64,000 nucleotides of DNA from positions 1,501,501-1,565,500 of the forward strand of contig JACCIC010000123.1 of assembly GCA_018907035.1 (NCBI GenBank). Direction: 5' to 3'. This document shows positions 29,173 to 39,490 of the stretch, in pieces; the stretch's first letter is position 1; every line of letters starts with the position of its first letter. The position numbers were made by a program, and so were the translations under genes. The notes below the pieces were generated by a model. That model did no database searches. It had not been told where the DNA came from and saw nothing but the letters and a program-made list of their open reading frames with translations. This DNA comes from Sycobia sp. Sy_11. Taxonomy: Eukaryota > Arthropoda > Insecta > Hymenoptera > Epichrysomallidae.

Positions 29173-29634
29173 ATTAGTCTAGGGGGGTGACTGTAAACAA
29201 GGATAATCTGACTGTCATTATAATTTTTAATTTAATTTTTATTTTTATTTTTATTATTTTTGTGTATTGATGTATTAATGTTAATGTAGATATATACTGA
29301 TATTGTTACGTATTGTTTTCGATTGATTTGATTGGACTGTAAGACCAATTAAAACAATATTTATTAATTTCTATTTATTTGAAACAAAAATATACATATT
29401 TCAAACGAGTGAATATTCTGTAATTTTGAGTAAACTATATTTTTGAAAGCAGCAATTAGGTTTATTTGAATAGATAAAATTTCATAGAAAAAATATATTT
29501 CTTACATTACACTAAAGCAATCAAAAATAATAAATATTTCTTGAATTTTTGTAAACAGAATTACATGTACGTGAAATATAAAACTAAATAAATAGATGTT
29601 GGAAAATACTAGATTAGAATATAAGGTTTAGTTT

Positions 29635-29675
29635 AGTCCCTGATGAGGAGCCGTAGCGAGCTCGAAACGTTGGAC
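29635..29675 (+). ncRNA. Hammerhead ribozyme motif 2 (Penelope pseudo-LTR)
   Basis: Identical core to motif 1: CTGATGA at 29640-29646, GAAA at 29664-29667, predicted cleavage after 29671, stem I GTCC (29636-29639) with GGAC (29672-29675). The outer stem is one pair shorter than in copy 1. Confidence 0.75.
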
Positions 29676-29689
29676 AAGTCTTCAATTAG

Positions 29690-29754
29690 GTAAGGGGACA
29701 GTCAGACTGCACTTTACTAACAAAGAATTTTTTCAGCTAATATTTTATTTTCAG
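29690..29754 (+). other. Small intron in Penelope pseudo-LTR, copy 2
   Basis: Donor GTAAGG at 29690, TACTAAC near 29714-29720, acceptors TTTCAG ending 29736 (47 nt) or 29754 (65 nt). The donor side is 7 bp shorter than copy 1 while the branch point and acceptors are kept. Confidence 0.6.
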
Positions 29755-29899
29755 ATTAGTCTACGGGGGTGAATGTAAACAAGGACAGTCTGACTGTCAT
29801 TATAATTTTAATTTAATTTTTAATTTAATTTTTATTTTTAATTTTTATTTTATTTTTATTTTTTTTATTTTTTATTTATTTATTTTTTTATTTTTATTT

Positions 29900-29932
<33 letters not shown>

Positions 29933-30000
29933 TTTGGATGGAATTGATTGGACTGTAAGACCAATAAAAAAATATTTATTAATTTAAGTAAGTATTCTTT

Positions 30001-31921
30001 ATCTCCATCTCACCTTCCTTTGGTGGTTTTGCTTCGTTTAATATGTTCCTCTCTATTTCACATGCAGCTTGCGCCATCTGTTCTTCCATAATTCTATAGT
30101 GTCCCCACGGTAAAGTATCTGTACTATATGTTAATAAGAATCTTTTATCGTGATATGGACATACAGTAATTTTTTTCTGTTTTTCTGTACATACTATATG
30201 TAATTTAGAATGGATGTTACACTGCTCGCGATGAATAATGACAAGGTCATCAAGACATTTTCTATAATATTCAAATTTAATTGTTTAATTTTTTTTCTTC
30301 ACATTGTTCGATAATTTTTCCATTACATTAGTCCTTTATTAATCCTGGTATTTTTTTATTTGATAAAGGTATACCATACGGATTATTTTCATCATAATCA
30401 GAAGTATCAAATCTGTAAATATCTTCTTTCATAATTTTATACATATCAATGTCTTCCACTTCGTATATCAAACTGTCTGTGTCAGTATATAGCAGTTTAC
30501 ATTTTTCTCCCACTCGCTTTTTCATATAAGAGAAGTGAAAATCATAAACTAGTGTCTTTGATAAGTCGAGAATGCACAAACCAATGTATATAGGTTTTTT
30601 AATTGTAACACTTATCTTTTTGAGCTGTATAGCAACCAAATTTTCATCCAAAATTACATAGCTATGAAAATTTGGTTAAGCTATGCGTGCTTCTACTCCA
30701 TATCGATCTGTAAATGTATTCACTAATCGTACATCCACATGAGATCCTTCTTGCTTCATGCACTTTCCATAAACTGCATTAATTAAAAGTTTGCATTAAT
30801 TAAAAGTTTTTCAAATTCATTATTTGCCTGTTTTCTTTTTTCTGTATTAAACTCTATGTATGGTTTAAGCCCAGGTTTTTGCTCAAAACTCATACTCAAA
30901 CAAACTCATCAAAATTCTATATACCTTTCTTAGACGAAGACCATTCAGTATCCAGTGCCTGTTGGAGTGATCGGTAGTGAATAACATATCTTTTCTTATC
31001 GTCTAAAGTAGTGAGAAGTTTCTTCTGCGTTGAGCCTGAAAATGTACAATGCTCTACACAGAAATCTCTCAGGAATTTCTTCAGAATATTCTCGTATACC
31101 TCAGCAATATACCCTATGAATCTGCTGGAATATTGAAGAATTCTGGATTAAATTCATAGTTAATTCATTTAAATTTTCCCATTGGCAAATGTTGTGCCAT
31201 CGCCCATCCATATAAATTATTAAAATCATAATATAAAAGTGTTTTTTTTCTTGTTTTTATCGTATGACGAATTCATGTACAGATTGTTTGCCTTCGCACA
31301 TCGATTACAGCACTGGTTTATTCCTTCTCGAATGCCTGATTCGATGAATAATAACATTAATATTTATTAGAACTTTCAATTCAATTTTCGACATTTTAAG
31401 AAGTGATGCAAATGTCAATACGGAAGTTGTGTAAAAGTGAGCAGGGCATAAGTCATAGGTTTTAACAGATATTTCTCTAAAACTTTGATTGCACTAAACT
31501 CTTCTAAGCATGCTTTCACCTTACTTTGAAAGATCTTTTCAGCGTCAGTTAACAAGCTGAGAATGTCTACATGATTTAAATTTACAAGTACACCAGACTC
31601 GATTTGATTTTTAAACGCAGATTGGACATCACATCATTCCATTTTAGCTTCTGTCTTGTCAGAGATTAGACTTCCTCCATGATTAAGGTGCCATTCAAAT
31701 CCTACTTGTACACGAAACGTTAACAATACAAGTTGAACACTTTTGCTTTTCTCCTCGAGAAAGATTGGAGTCTTCCATTTTTCCCTTACTTCCTTCATGG
31801 ATAAATCAAGAATAGCTAGCCCATAACGAATATCATCTTTACTACACATGTGCACAATTTCTAAAATTCCGCGGAAACGTTGCACAAGATGTTCGATAGA
31901 TGTAATAGAAGCCATTTTCAC
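30001..31921 (-). pseudogene. Maverick protein-primed DNA polymerase B, broken
   Basis: Minus-strand pieces, N- to C-terminal: 31921-31634 (MKMASITSIEHLVQRFRGIL, YGLAILDLSMKEVREKW), then [54 protein letters not shown] (palm motif), KKLLTTLDDKKRYVIHY, and 30651-30328 with LCILDLSKTLVYDFHFSYMK and KLLYTDTDSLIYEVED (catalytic DTD motif C). The C-terminal block DTLPWGHYRIMEEQMAQAA ends at about 30010. Many stops and shifts separate the pieces. In intact Polintons this enzyme replicates the element from a terminal protein. Confidence 0.8.
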
Positions 31922-32139
31922 TTTTTACGTTTACGGATAATTTATTAAAAAAGAAGAAAGTTACCAACTAAATCGAACTTCTTTACTGAGATATAAATTT
32001 ATTAAAAAGAATCAAGAGAATCACAAAAGAGAAAAACTCAAACTGAATTTATGTAATTACGTTGAAGCGAGTGTGGTCTTTCAAGAAAAATTGCCCTCTT
32101 TTAAAGGAAAGTAAAGGTGAAACCAGAGGTGAACGGAAA

Positions 32140-32620
32140 ATATTGAGTATGATGATGAAAACACTAAACAGTACTATAAAATCGGGAGAAGGGATATATC
32201 GTCTTACAGAGAATCGAATATCAACCTTTTAGTTCATCATTACAGACCATAGCCTGTCATTTTTTTTGGCAACCGATTGTGAAAGTGATTTCTGTGTGAG
32301 CGATAGGTTAACCTCAATATCTTCAGTTACATCCGTCCAATCAGATCATTGCGGTTCATCTGCTACATGCAGGCATAAAGCGTTCTCTCAAAGCTCAGTT
32401 TAAATAAAATAAGCTGACCTTGCCACCCAATCGCATCTATATTTATATTATTTTACTCAGCCAATCGTAAAAGAGGGGGTAATTTCAGGAGGTGGAGAAC
32501 CTTGTCATAAAATGGGAATCTGAGCACAAAACTTTACATTTGTTGTCATAACTACAGCTTATAAAAAGGGTATAGAAGTACAAGATGGCAAGAGTACGAT
32601 AATATGAGGTTGCATTAAAA
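32140..32620. promoter_or_regulatory. Possible divergent Maverick promoter region
   Basis: Between the polymerase start (minus, 31921) and the next plus-strand gene (32624) two TATA-like words occur: ACTATAAAATCGGG near 32173 and CTTATAAAAAGGG near 32569. The second lies about 50 bp before an ATG. Otherwise nothing is seen. Confidence 0.3.
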
Positions 32621-32623
32621 AAA

Positions 32624-32968
32624 ATGTATTTAGAAAAGATATTCCTCTGTGACATATAGGGATTTCAAACAAGTCGCCCGCAAAGCTTTATTTCAAAAGA
32701 ATATAGTTTGCTGAGTTTGGAAGAAGGTGCGTTGTCCACCGTGCACCTCTTTAAGCCATCATTTCCATGGAGCGAATTGACTTGGAGTGAAAAAAAAACG
32801 GTAGACTGACTGCAACATGAATATCATCGAATTGAATGGGATTCTGGAGACATTCCTTATGATAGACTCAAAAGGACATTAGACATTTGTTGCACTGGAG
32901 AGCGAAAATTATACGTGAAGGGGCGAGAGAAGAAGGAATGGTTATCCAAATTTCTACCAAATATATAA
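32624..32968 (+). pseudogene. Maverick-associated small protein, two stops
   Basis: One frame from an ATG at 32624 (MYLEKIFLCDI) runs to about 32968 with only two stops, a TAG after CDI and a TGA after KKTVD. Blocks: TSRPQSFISKEYSLLSLEEG, TVHLFKPSFPWSELTWSE, HEYHRIEWDSGDIPYDRL and KLYVKGREKKEWLSKFLP. This pattern (CDIxGF start, later YVKGxEKxxWL) occurs in small nuclease-like proteins of insect mobile elements as far as I recall; I cannot confirm the activity. It faces away from the polymerase, so it may be the next Maverick gene. Confidence 0.4.
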
Positions 32969-33059
32969 ATAATTTTCATACTTTTACAATCATCTTGATA
33001 TATATATATATATCCATTACCTTTACTTTCCATTACCATTACCTTTACTATACTATTGA

Positions 33060-33590
33060 ATAGATTCAATAAATGCCTCAGGGAGTGTTATAGTGGACCA
33101 ATAACGAGAAAATGACCTGGAGTGACTGCATTCAGGTCTGCAGGATCTAAACTAAGTGCGCTGACTGGTCTAAAATTCAAACACGCCTTAATATTAGCAA
33201 AAAGAGTTGAAAATAACTCGAACTACAATTTTGATTCGCCTATAACTCTGTAAAGATGTCTTTTGAAAGACCTCACGTTAGCTTTCCGAATGCCACCAAA
33301 ATTAGGAGTTCTAGGAGGAATCAAACGCCCTTCCATCTAATATAGAGCCAGAGTAGACGCAATTATTTGTTCTGAAGCAGAAGCTTTAGTAAAGAGACGC
33401 TGAATTTCATTTTCACTACTCAGAAAGGTTCTGCCATTATCACTGTAAATTATTTTCAGAGACCTCGACGAGCAGTAAACCTCCGAAACGCAACTAAAAA
33501 TGATTGTTTAGTATGATCAGATACTACTTCCAAATGAACTGCTTTAACGACCAAACATACAAAAACTGACACATACCCTTTAAAGGATTT
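33060..33590 (-). pseudogene. BEL/Pao integrase fragment
   Basis: The minus strand reads KGYVSVFVCLVVKAVHLEVV and LVAFRRFTARRGL, then (other frame) IIYSDNGRTFLSSENEIQR, RLIPPRTPNFGGIRKA, SFKRHLYRVIGESKL, and ACLNFRPVSALSLDPADLN with VTPGHFLVIGPL. These are successive blocks of the BEL/Pao integrase core and C-terminal region. Several shifts and stops; no other BEL domain and no LTR identified nearby. Confidence 0.8.
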
Positions 33591-33599
33591 TTGTCCCCT

Positions 33600-33742
33600 T
33601 AAAACTTTCTATAGCAGATGTCGCGAGACATTTCCTATAGTCTGAATATGATACTCTCTGTAAACGTCGTCTCGAGATATTTGGACAGCTTTTTTATCGC
33701 TCGAACTCGAAAGTACAATTTTCTCCATCGAAGCCGTATTTA

Positions 33743-33797
<55 letters not shown>

Positions 33798-33890
33798 ATA
33801 AAATGGTCGGAAAAATATCAACTTTTTGAAGTGCACGCTACATTGAAGCAGCTTATTATACAGAAGCGACGATAGGTAAATTACGGTCAA
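33600..33890 (+). repeat. 60-bp-period repeat family, copy C (divergent)
   Basis: Contains a unit ending ATCGCTCG, then AACTCGAAAGTACAATTTTCTCC and GAAGCCGTATTTAATATG, followed by (TA)n at 33749-33794 and a downstream part ending GCGACGATAG. The same order (array units, TA tract, conserved downstream part) occurs at 37440-38345 and, reversed, at 63255-64000. Confidence 0.55.
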
Positions 33891-35268
33891 TTATTTATAT
33901 ATAGAGTACTATATATTATAGATTTTTATTTATAGAGTACTTTTTTACATAGATATTATGGAATTGTTGATGGAATCGGTTAAATTATTATCTCGGGCGA
34001 ATCCGAGACGAGGGTTGCTAGTTTATTATATAACAAATAAAGAAATTATTAAATTATCAAATAAAAATTCAAAAATTAAAAAAAAAATAAAAAGGATAAA
34101 TATATTTAAAAAAACTAATTAAATTAATAAATTAATAAATTAATTAAAGAAAAATAAAAATTCTTCCAAAATTGAAAAGGAAAATAAGAAAACAAATAAA
34201 ATAAATAAACTAATGAATCAATTAGTTAAGTAAAAATAAATAAATATTCAAAAATAAAAATTATTTACATTTAAATGAGTTTAAGCTTTGTTCAACTTCT
34301 ATTGCGTACTTTACATAGGCCACCATTCCCTCTAATTTATGGAGGGAAATGGCTAAACTCGTCCTATTTTCCGATCTCGCGGAGCAATCGAATAACCATT
34401 TTACACCATTCATCGATTTCCTCGGCACCTTCTACAGGAGCAGTGGTAACTTCTTGCCGATGCTCCTGCTGTTCGTGGTGTAACTCTTCCCAGCTTCTAT
34501 CTTCATTTTTCTAACTTGATGGAAGCTGAAGGAAGATACTGATCAACAGCTTTTCACCGCACTATTTAAAGCAATTGCAAAGTAGTAGAGCAAGGAAAAA
34601 CCTTCTCTTATTGGTTCAAAAAATCTCCTCTTTCATTTTTCATAGCTTAAAATATTTTTCTCTTTGGTTGACTAAGCCTTTCCTTTCTCTTAGCCTTTCC
34701 TTTCTCAATCTCTGCCTCAAAGTACAAATAACATGAATCTAAAATTCCAAGAAATTGATTTCCCATTGTCATTTATCTATTTCGACACATGATTCTATTT
34801 CAACTCCAAACAATAAAAATCATGGTCAAAAAATAATGTTAATTCGAAGACGTTTCAAAAATATCAAGATTAAAATATAGTCATCCATTTGGTTTCGGAA
34901 TATAATACTGCTCATTCTGTATAATTATGTTTACAAAAACAAATGAGAGTGTGGAAAACGATTTCGCGCTTTTGGTTTTGTCCAAAGTTCATCCAAAATT
35001 AATCTGCACTTTACGTACAAAATTTATAATATTTGTCGTTATTTGGTGTTACTGCAAAGCGACGATGTCTATAGTGCAGATCACAATTAGATAAAAATTT
35101 TCTTATTTTTTTAAACTAACTTTTAAAAATATTGTGAAAGCAGTAAGGATCATCCCGGTATTAGAATTTTTCAAAAATTCAGATAAAATTTATTTCAACA
35201 TTGTAAAACGTAAAATGAGAACGCGAAATGAAATCAACAATTTACATATTTTCATTTCCGTTTTAATA
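33891..35268. other. Region without recognisable gene
   Basis: Very AT-rich from 34020 to 34270 with AATAAA-like repeats, then ordinary AT-rich DNA. A minus-strand stretch near 34514-34280 is partly open (EEIDEWCKMVIRLLREIG) but I do not recognise it. Confidence 0.45.
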
Positions 35269-36396
35269 TTAGGTTGTCAAATATCCCCCTTCCGCCTTTT
35301 TATCTTATGAATTTCGTGGCTATGTATAAAGCGCTACAAAGTGCGTATCTGGCAATACTATACATCATTTGAAAGGTCTTGACATAATGTACAAAACGAC
35401 GCTATACATAATTAGTTTGGATATTGCGTTCAAAAGTTATAGACGTGTAAACATGGAGTTCACTAACACCGAAATTCACGCTATTTTAAATTTTCCTTCT
35501 ACAAAGGCAAATCCGCTAGAGAAACGTTTCGTGAGATTAATGGTGTTTTGGGGATGGCACGCTCTCATTTCAAACCGCAGAGGAATGGTTTTCAGAGCCG
35601 GTGAAAACGACACCATGGATAAGTCAGCCGGTGGAAGACCTGTGACGATGAATACCGATCAAATCATGGAATGATCGAGTTAGACCGGCATGTGGCATTT
35701 CGTGGCATCGCCCAAGGGATGAGAGTTAGTCTTCTGCAAAAAAAAACTTGATGTTTGGATGCCGGATGATTTGACGGAAAAAACCTTCTGGACCGAATCA
35801 ATGCCTGCGATGTACTGCTGAAACGGAACGAACTCGACCTATTTTTGAAGGAAGGTTTCGCTGTGTGTTTGGTGGGATTGGAAGAGAATGATCCACTATG
35901 AGCTGCTCCAAAATCGCCAGACACTTAATTCTGCCATCTACTGTGATCAACTGGATCACTTGAAGCAGGCTGTTGACCAGAAGCGTCCACAATTGCTCAA
36001 CAGGAAGGTTGTAGTGTTGCACCAGGACAACGGCAGACCACACGCTTCGTTGATGACTAATCAGAAGCTACGGGAGTTCAGATGAGAGGTTTTATCGCAT
36101 CCACCCTATAGCCCGGACATAGCGCTAAGTGATTACGACCTGTTCCTGCTCATGTCGAAAGCTCTTGGTGGTCTAAAGTTGGACATAAAAGAGGCTTGTG
36201 AAAAGGGGCTGTCCGAGTTCTTCGCAAATAAGTAGAGGCGCTTCTACGAGAGGGGTAGTATGAAGTTGCCGTCTAGATAGAAACACATTATCGAACAAAA
36301 CGGTGCATATTTAAAGTAAATCCGATCACTTTAACACTTTTTATAAAGTATTGAGTGAAGAGCAAAAAAGCGGAAGAGAGATATTTGAGAACCTAA
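35269..36396 (+). mobile_element. Mariner element, second family, decayed
   Basis: Inverted ends TTAGGTTGTCAAATATC (35269) and, reversed, TTAGGTTCTCAAATATC (36396), both continuing to CTTCCGC-TTTTT, with TA on each side. Length 1128 bp. Contains a broken mariner transposase. The ends differ from those of the 26.6-kb mariner, so it is a separate lineage. Confidence 0.9.
35453..36319 (+). pseudogene. Mariner transposase, second family, broken
   Basis: Starts MEFTNTEIHAILNF at 35453. N-terminal DNA-binding part continues to GGRPVTMNTDQIME, then a stop at 35672. Later pieces include KRMIHYELLQNRQTLNSAIY, VVVLHQDNGRPHASL with the second catalytic Asp, then after an in-frame TGA HPPYSPDIALSDYDLF with the third; 34 residues lie between them (D,D34D). 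The end reads HIIEQNGAYLK. The first catalytic Asp region is degraded. Dead copy. Confidence 0.85.
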
Positions 36397-36515
36397 TATT
36401 TATACAAAATACATTTCTAAAATCTTCCGAAATAGATTAACAAAAATAAATTATGTAACGCAATAATGTCTTAAAACAATGGATCATTAAAAGAAACAGC
36501 TAAGTGCATTTTATA

Positions 36516-37413
36516 TACGAGGGTGGTCGTAGAAGTACCTAGCCTGATCTTGAGGTGGCGGTAGTTGCTCAAAAAATACCTCTGTATTAGAAAGTACACA
36601 ATCTTTAAAACATATGTTTCAAGTTTGAAGACGCCATATCGTTTAGTATTTGACAGCCCTCAATAGTGAGCGTTTTCAGTGAATTTGTAAATATGGAAAA
36701 AATTGGTCATCGTTATGCGATACAATACTTTTATTTGAAAGGCCTTAGCCCAACTAATATAAAAGCTGAACTAGACTCTACTCTAGGTGAGACTGCTCCT
36801 TCGTTTGCAACAGTAAAATATTGGACAGCAGAGTTTAAACGAGGCCGTACGAGCTGCCAAGAAGTGTGTCGCAGTGATTGACCAAACGAGGTGATGAATG
36901 CAGAAATGTTGAAGAAAATCCATAAAGTGGTACTGGATGATCGTTGACTGAAAGTACACGAGGTAGCAGACATGGTAGGCATTTCAAAAAGTTGAGTACA
37001 TTGCATTTGAACTGAAAATTTGGAAATGACAAAGCTGTGTGCAAGATTGTTGCCGCGTTTGCTCACAATGGAATAAAAACAGCGTTGTGAAGATGTTTCA
37101 GTTGAGTGTTTGGCAATGTTTTTCAAAAATAAAGCCAAATTTTCATGCCGTTTCATAACCATGGATGAGACATGGATCCACCACTTCACACCCGAAACAA
37201 AAGAAAAATCAAAACAATAGACACAAAAAGCAGAACCGACTATAAAGAAGGCTCCATCTGCAGGCAAGGTTTTGGCGTCGATTTTTTGGGATGCGTGTGG
37301 GATAATTTTCATTGATTATCTTGAAAATGGAAAAACTATCAACGGTGGGTATTATGTGAACTTATTGCAATGTTTGAGCCAAAAAATGAAGCGAAATCGA
37401 CCGCATTTGGCCT
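36516..37413 (+). mobile_element. Mariner element, third family, 3'-truncated
   Basis: The 5' end TACGAGGGTGGTCGTAG follows a TA at 36514-36515. The element ends abruptly at about 37413 inside the transposase, before the second catalytic Asp, where the 60-bp-period repeat begins. No 3' inverted repeat. Confidence 0.8.
36693..37413 (+). pseudogene. Mariner transposase, third family, truncated
   Basis: From MEKIGHRYAIQYFYLKG and LSPTNIKAELDSTLGE through PNEVMNAEMLKKIHKVVLDD, VADMVGISKS and CARLLPRLLTME to ITMDETWIHHFTPETKE (first catalytic Asp), SAGKVLASIFWDA and KRNRPHLA, followed by TGA. In-frame stops occur near 36879, 36946, 36993 and 37075. The C-terminal half, with the remaining catalytic residues, is gone. 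Confidence 0.85.
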
Positions 37414-37419
37414 GAGGAT

Positions 37420-37797
37420 GCTAGACATAGTTTCCTACGGACTAAACATAATATTCCCCGCATTAGTCCTTCCTAAATATCTGGACATTTATTCTAACGT
37501 TCCAACATGAATCTCCCCATAGAAATCATTCGGAAACAGCTGAATATCGTATTGTGCTGTCCCAACAAGAATCTTTCCATAGAAGTCGATTTCCTCATAT
37601 CCTCAAACATCGACGTCGTTTTCTATCAATTAAATACAATATTCCCCGTAGAAATTGCCCAGAGACATCTGGATGTCGCGTTCTATCATCTGAACACAAA
37701 ACTCCGAATAGAAATCGTGCTGAGGCAACGGGATCTCATATTCAACTGCCCGTAGAAGCCAATACAATATTTCTCAGTAAAAGAATTTATATAAATG

Positions 37798-37846
<49 letters not shown>

Positions 37847-38252
37847 ATATATGTATATATATATGTATGTATATATATGTATATGTATGTATGTATGTAT
37901 ATATATATATGTATATGTATATATATGTATGTATATTTCGTACATTTTCGTTTTTTCCATTAAATACCGTGAATATTTTAGTAATGGTGCCAACTGAAAT
38001 TCAAGCGAAATGTTGGTATGCGAAAAGCATATTTTTTAAGCGGACGCTCGATATTGCCTATTTAGGCAGAAGTGACGATGCGTATAATAAATTTATTATA
38101 TGCGTATAATAAACTAAAAGAAACATAGTCTATTGTTACAATTCTGAAGTTAAATATAATGTATAAAAACAAAGATATAATTTTGTCATCACAAATTTTG
38201 TTCAATATGATTTGGCATACACAACCAATTTTTAAGAGAAGTTGGAAAAAGA

Positions 38253-38283
<31 letters not shown>

Positions 38284-38345
38284 TATTATCGACTAACGTT
38301 ACACCTTCTTTAGCATATGAATCCTAAAGTTGGATATGACCATTT
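37420..38345 (+). repeat. 60-bp-period repeat family, copy A
   Basis: Five to six diverged units of about 60 bp run from about 37446 to 37790 (unit starts like AACATGAATCTCCCC, AACAAGAATCTTTCC, AAATACAATATTCCCC, AACACAAAACTCCG). Then come (TA)n with TATG variants (37797-37935), a single-copy part with TTAAATACCGTGAATATTTT and AAGCGGACGCTCGATATTGCC, and an (AG)n run at 38258-38282 followed by GACTAACGTTACACCTTC. Copy B at the window's right end shares the same blocks in reverse. Confidence 0.7.
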
Positions 38346-38539
38346 AACTTTTTTTTTGTTAATACGGGAAGAGGAATTCGAAGTAGTGTCAGATTCATGG
38401 AGCCGTTGACTCAATGCCTACCATCTAAAACCCCTCTCCGCAGGAATTTCTACTAGACGGTGTCACTTCCTTTACCCGTGTGGAGTAAAAAAAGAATTAT
38501 TAGTGGATCGATGTGGGGGCGGGTGGCTGCAATCGGAGA

Positions 38540-39490
38540 AGGATGAAGAGGAGGTATTGCTGTGTTTTGCTGAGATTACGTACGAAAACGAAGCGCGTTG
38601 AGGTGGAGCGGTATTGGCTGGGGAAGATTCGGGTCAGTGATCAGGTTTAGAAAACTGATAGGGCGGTAACTTGAGGGGTGGTTAGGGAACTTCACGGTTT
38701 TTGAAAGGCAGACCACAGTGGTCGTTTTCCAGGCCTTGGCAAAGTATTAATGTCTTATCATTGCGTTTATGATATTGCAGATGAACATGATGTGTTTTTC
38801 GGGAAGTATTTTCAGGGTGTTATTTGTAAGCCCTATAAATTGTCAGCCCTTAGAGCTTTCTTGTTTTTCAGTCTGCGAATGACGTCGCTTTTCTCTTCGG
38901 GGGAGGTGGGGTTGATGTCCCTGTTTAAAAGGAGGAAATGTTGAAATGTCTTAGAGACATGCTCATGGAAAGGTGAGAGTTCTGGTGGATTGGGCAGAGG
39001 TGAGCTCTGTTTACTAAGTGCTGCAGCGAGGATTTCGGCCCACTTCGGTTGCTTCTGAGAACATTTATCCGCGAGTGGATATCCCTTTGTAGGGAGTTGA
39101 GTGTGGCTTTGAGAAGTGGGGTTCGAAGTTGTTGCCATTGTTTCCAGATTCTGTTTTTCTACTTAATTAGCTTCAGAATATAGTCCGGGTGTTTGTTGTT
39201 TGTGCCCTGTGGAGGGTGGGAAGTGGTGGCGTTGATGATTGTCTGAGTGATATCATTGGTGAAGGAAATAATCTACTCATCGATTTACGGGTGAGCATCG
39301 GAAGGCTCAGGTCTCTAGATAGTATTTGAGATGCAATCAGTCGATGAGTTCTGTGTGAACTGAAAAAGAGATGAGTGGTGACTGGAGGGCGAGGGTCATC
39401 GGGCTGTGATCTGAGCTGAGTGCACAGGTCACCCGGAGGTCGCTTTGGAGTGCGATATTTTTGGTGACAAAAGTTAAGAATAAATTAAAT
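38540..39490 (-). pseudogene. Jockey-type LINE fragment (EN end to RT start)
   Basis: On the minus strand, ALSSDHSPMTLAL near 39430-39390 is the end of an APE endonuclease (SDH motif). The frame 39138-38833 carries a spacer and RDINPTSPEEKSDVIRRLKN followed by KKALRADNL, the start of a Jockey-like reverse transcriptase. Further down, AKAWKTTTVVCLSKTVKF and SYRPISFLNL (about 38745-38655) are the next RT block. Many stops and shifts. The catalytic YxDD region is absent, so the piece is truncated at its 3' side near 38400. Confidence 0.7.

Larger units (their letters stand above)
26278..29982 (+). mobile_element. Penelope-like element, 5'-truncated composite
   Basis: Coding remnants show a Penelope-type reverse transcriptase and a GIY-YIG endonuclease. 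The insertion is flanked by TTTAAGTAAG at 26268-26277 and 29983-29992, a 10-bp target duplication. Within it are a 5'-truncated body with one pseudo-LTR (to about 29370), about 230 bp of AT-rich DNA, and a second pseudo-LTR (29605-29982). Both pseudo-LTRs carry a hammerhead motif and a small intron. A mariner is inserted at 26612-27898. The body contains stops, a 52-bp tandem duplication and an A-run with a deletion, so it is dead. Confidence 0.85.
29605..29982 (+). mobile_element. Second Penelope pseudo-LTR copy
   Basis: From AGATTAGAATATAAGG it repeats 29025-29370, ending in GATTGGACTGTAAGACCAA and ATTTATTAA. The T/A-rich part (29800-29935) is expanded to long TTTTTATTTTT runs. It ends at the target duplication TTTAAGTAAG. 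Confidence 0.8.
11815..32970. mobile_element. Decayed Maverick/Polinton element, interrupted
   Basis: Remnants of the characteristic Polinton set are spread over this span: major capsid, minor capsid, adenain-like protease, PLA2-like protein (all minus), packaging ATPase, a small conserved protein, a coil protein and integrase (plus), then protein-primed DNA polymerase (minus). All carry stops or shifts. The Copia element (17449-25769) and the Penelope element (26278-29982) are later insertions: the frame ending in polymerase-side sequence at 30000 continues at 26277 once the Penelope is removed. I did not find the long terminal inverted repeats, and the capsid end at 11815 seems cut. Confidence 0.7.

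Noticed and set aside
34275..34514. Open frame or antisense coding at 34.3-34.5 kb
   Set aside because: Both strands have short open stretches; the minus strand has an acidic helix-like piece but stops within 60 codons, and no family is recognised.
37507..37755. 82-codon open frame with repeating NLxIEI-like segments
   Set aside because: It is the translation of the ~60-bp-period array (20 codons per unit), which stays open by periodicity. No start context or family supports a protein.
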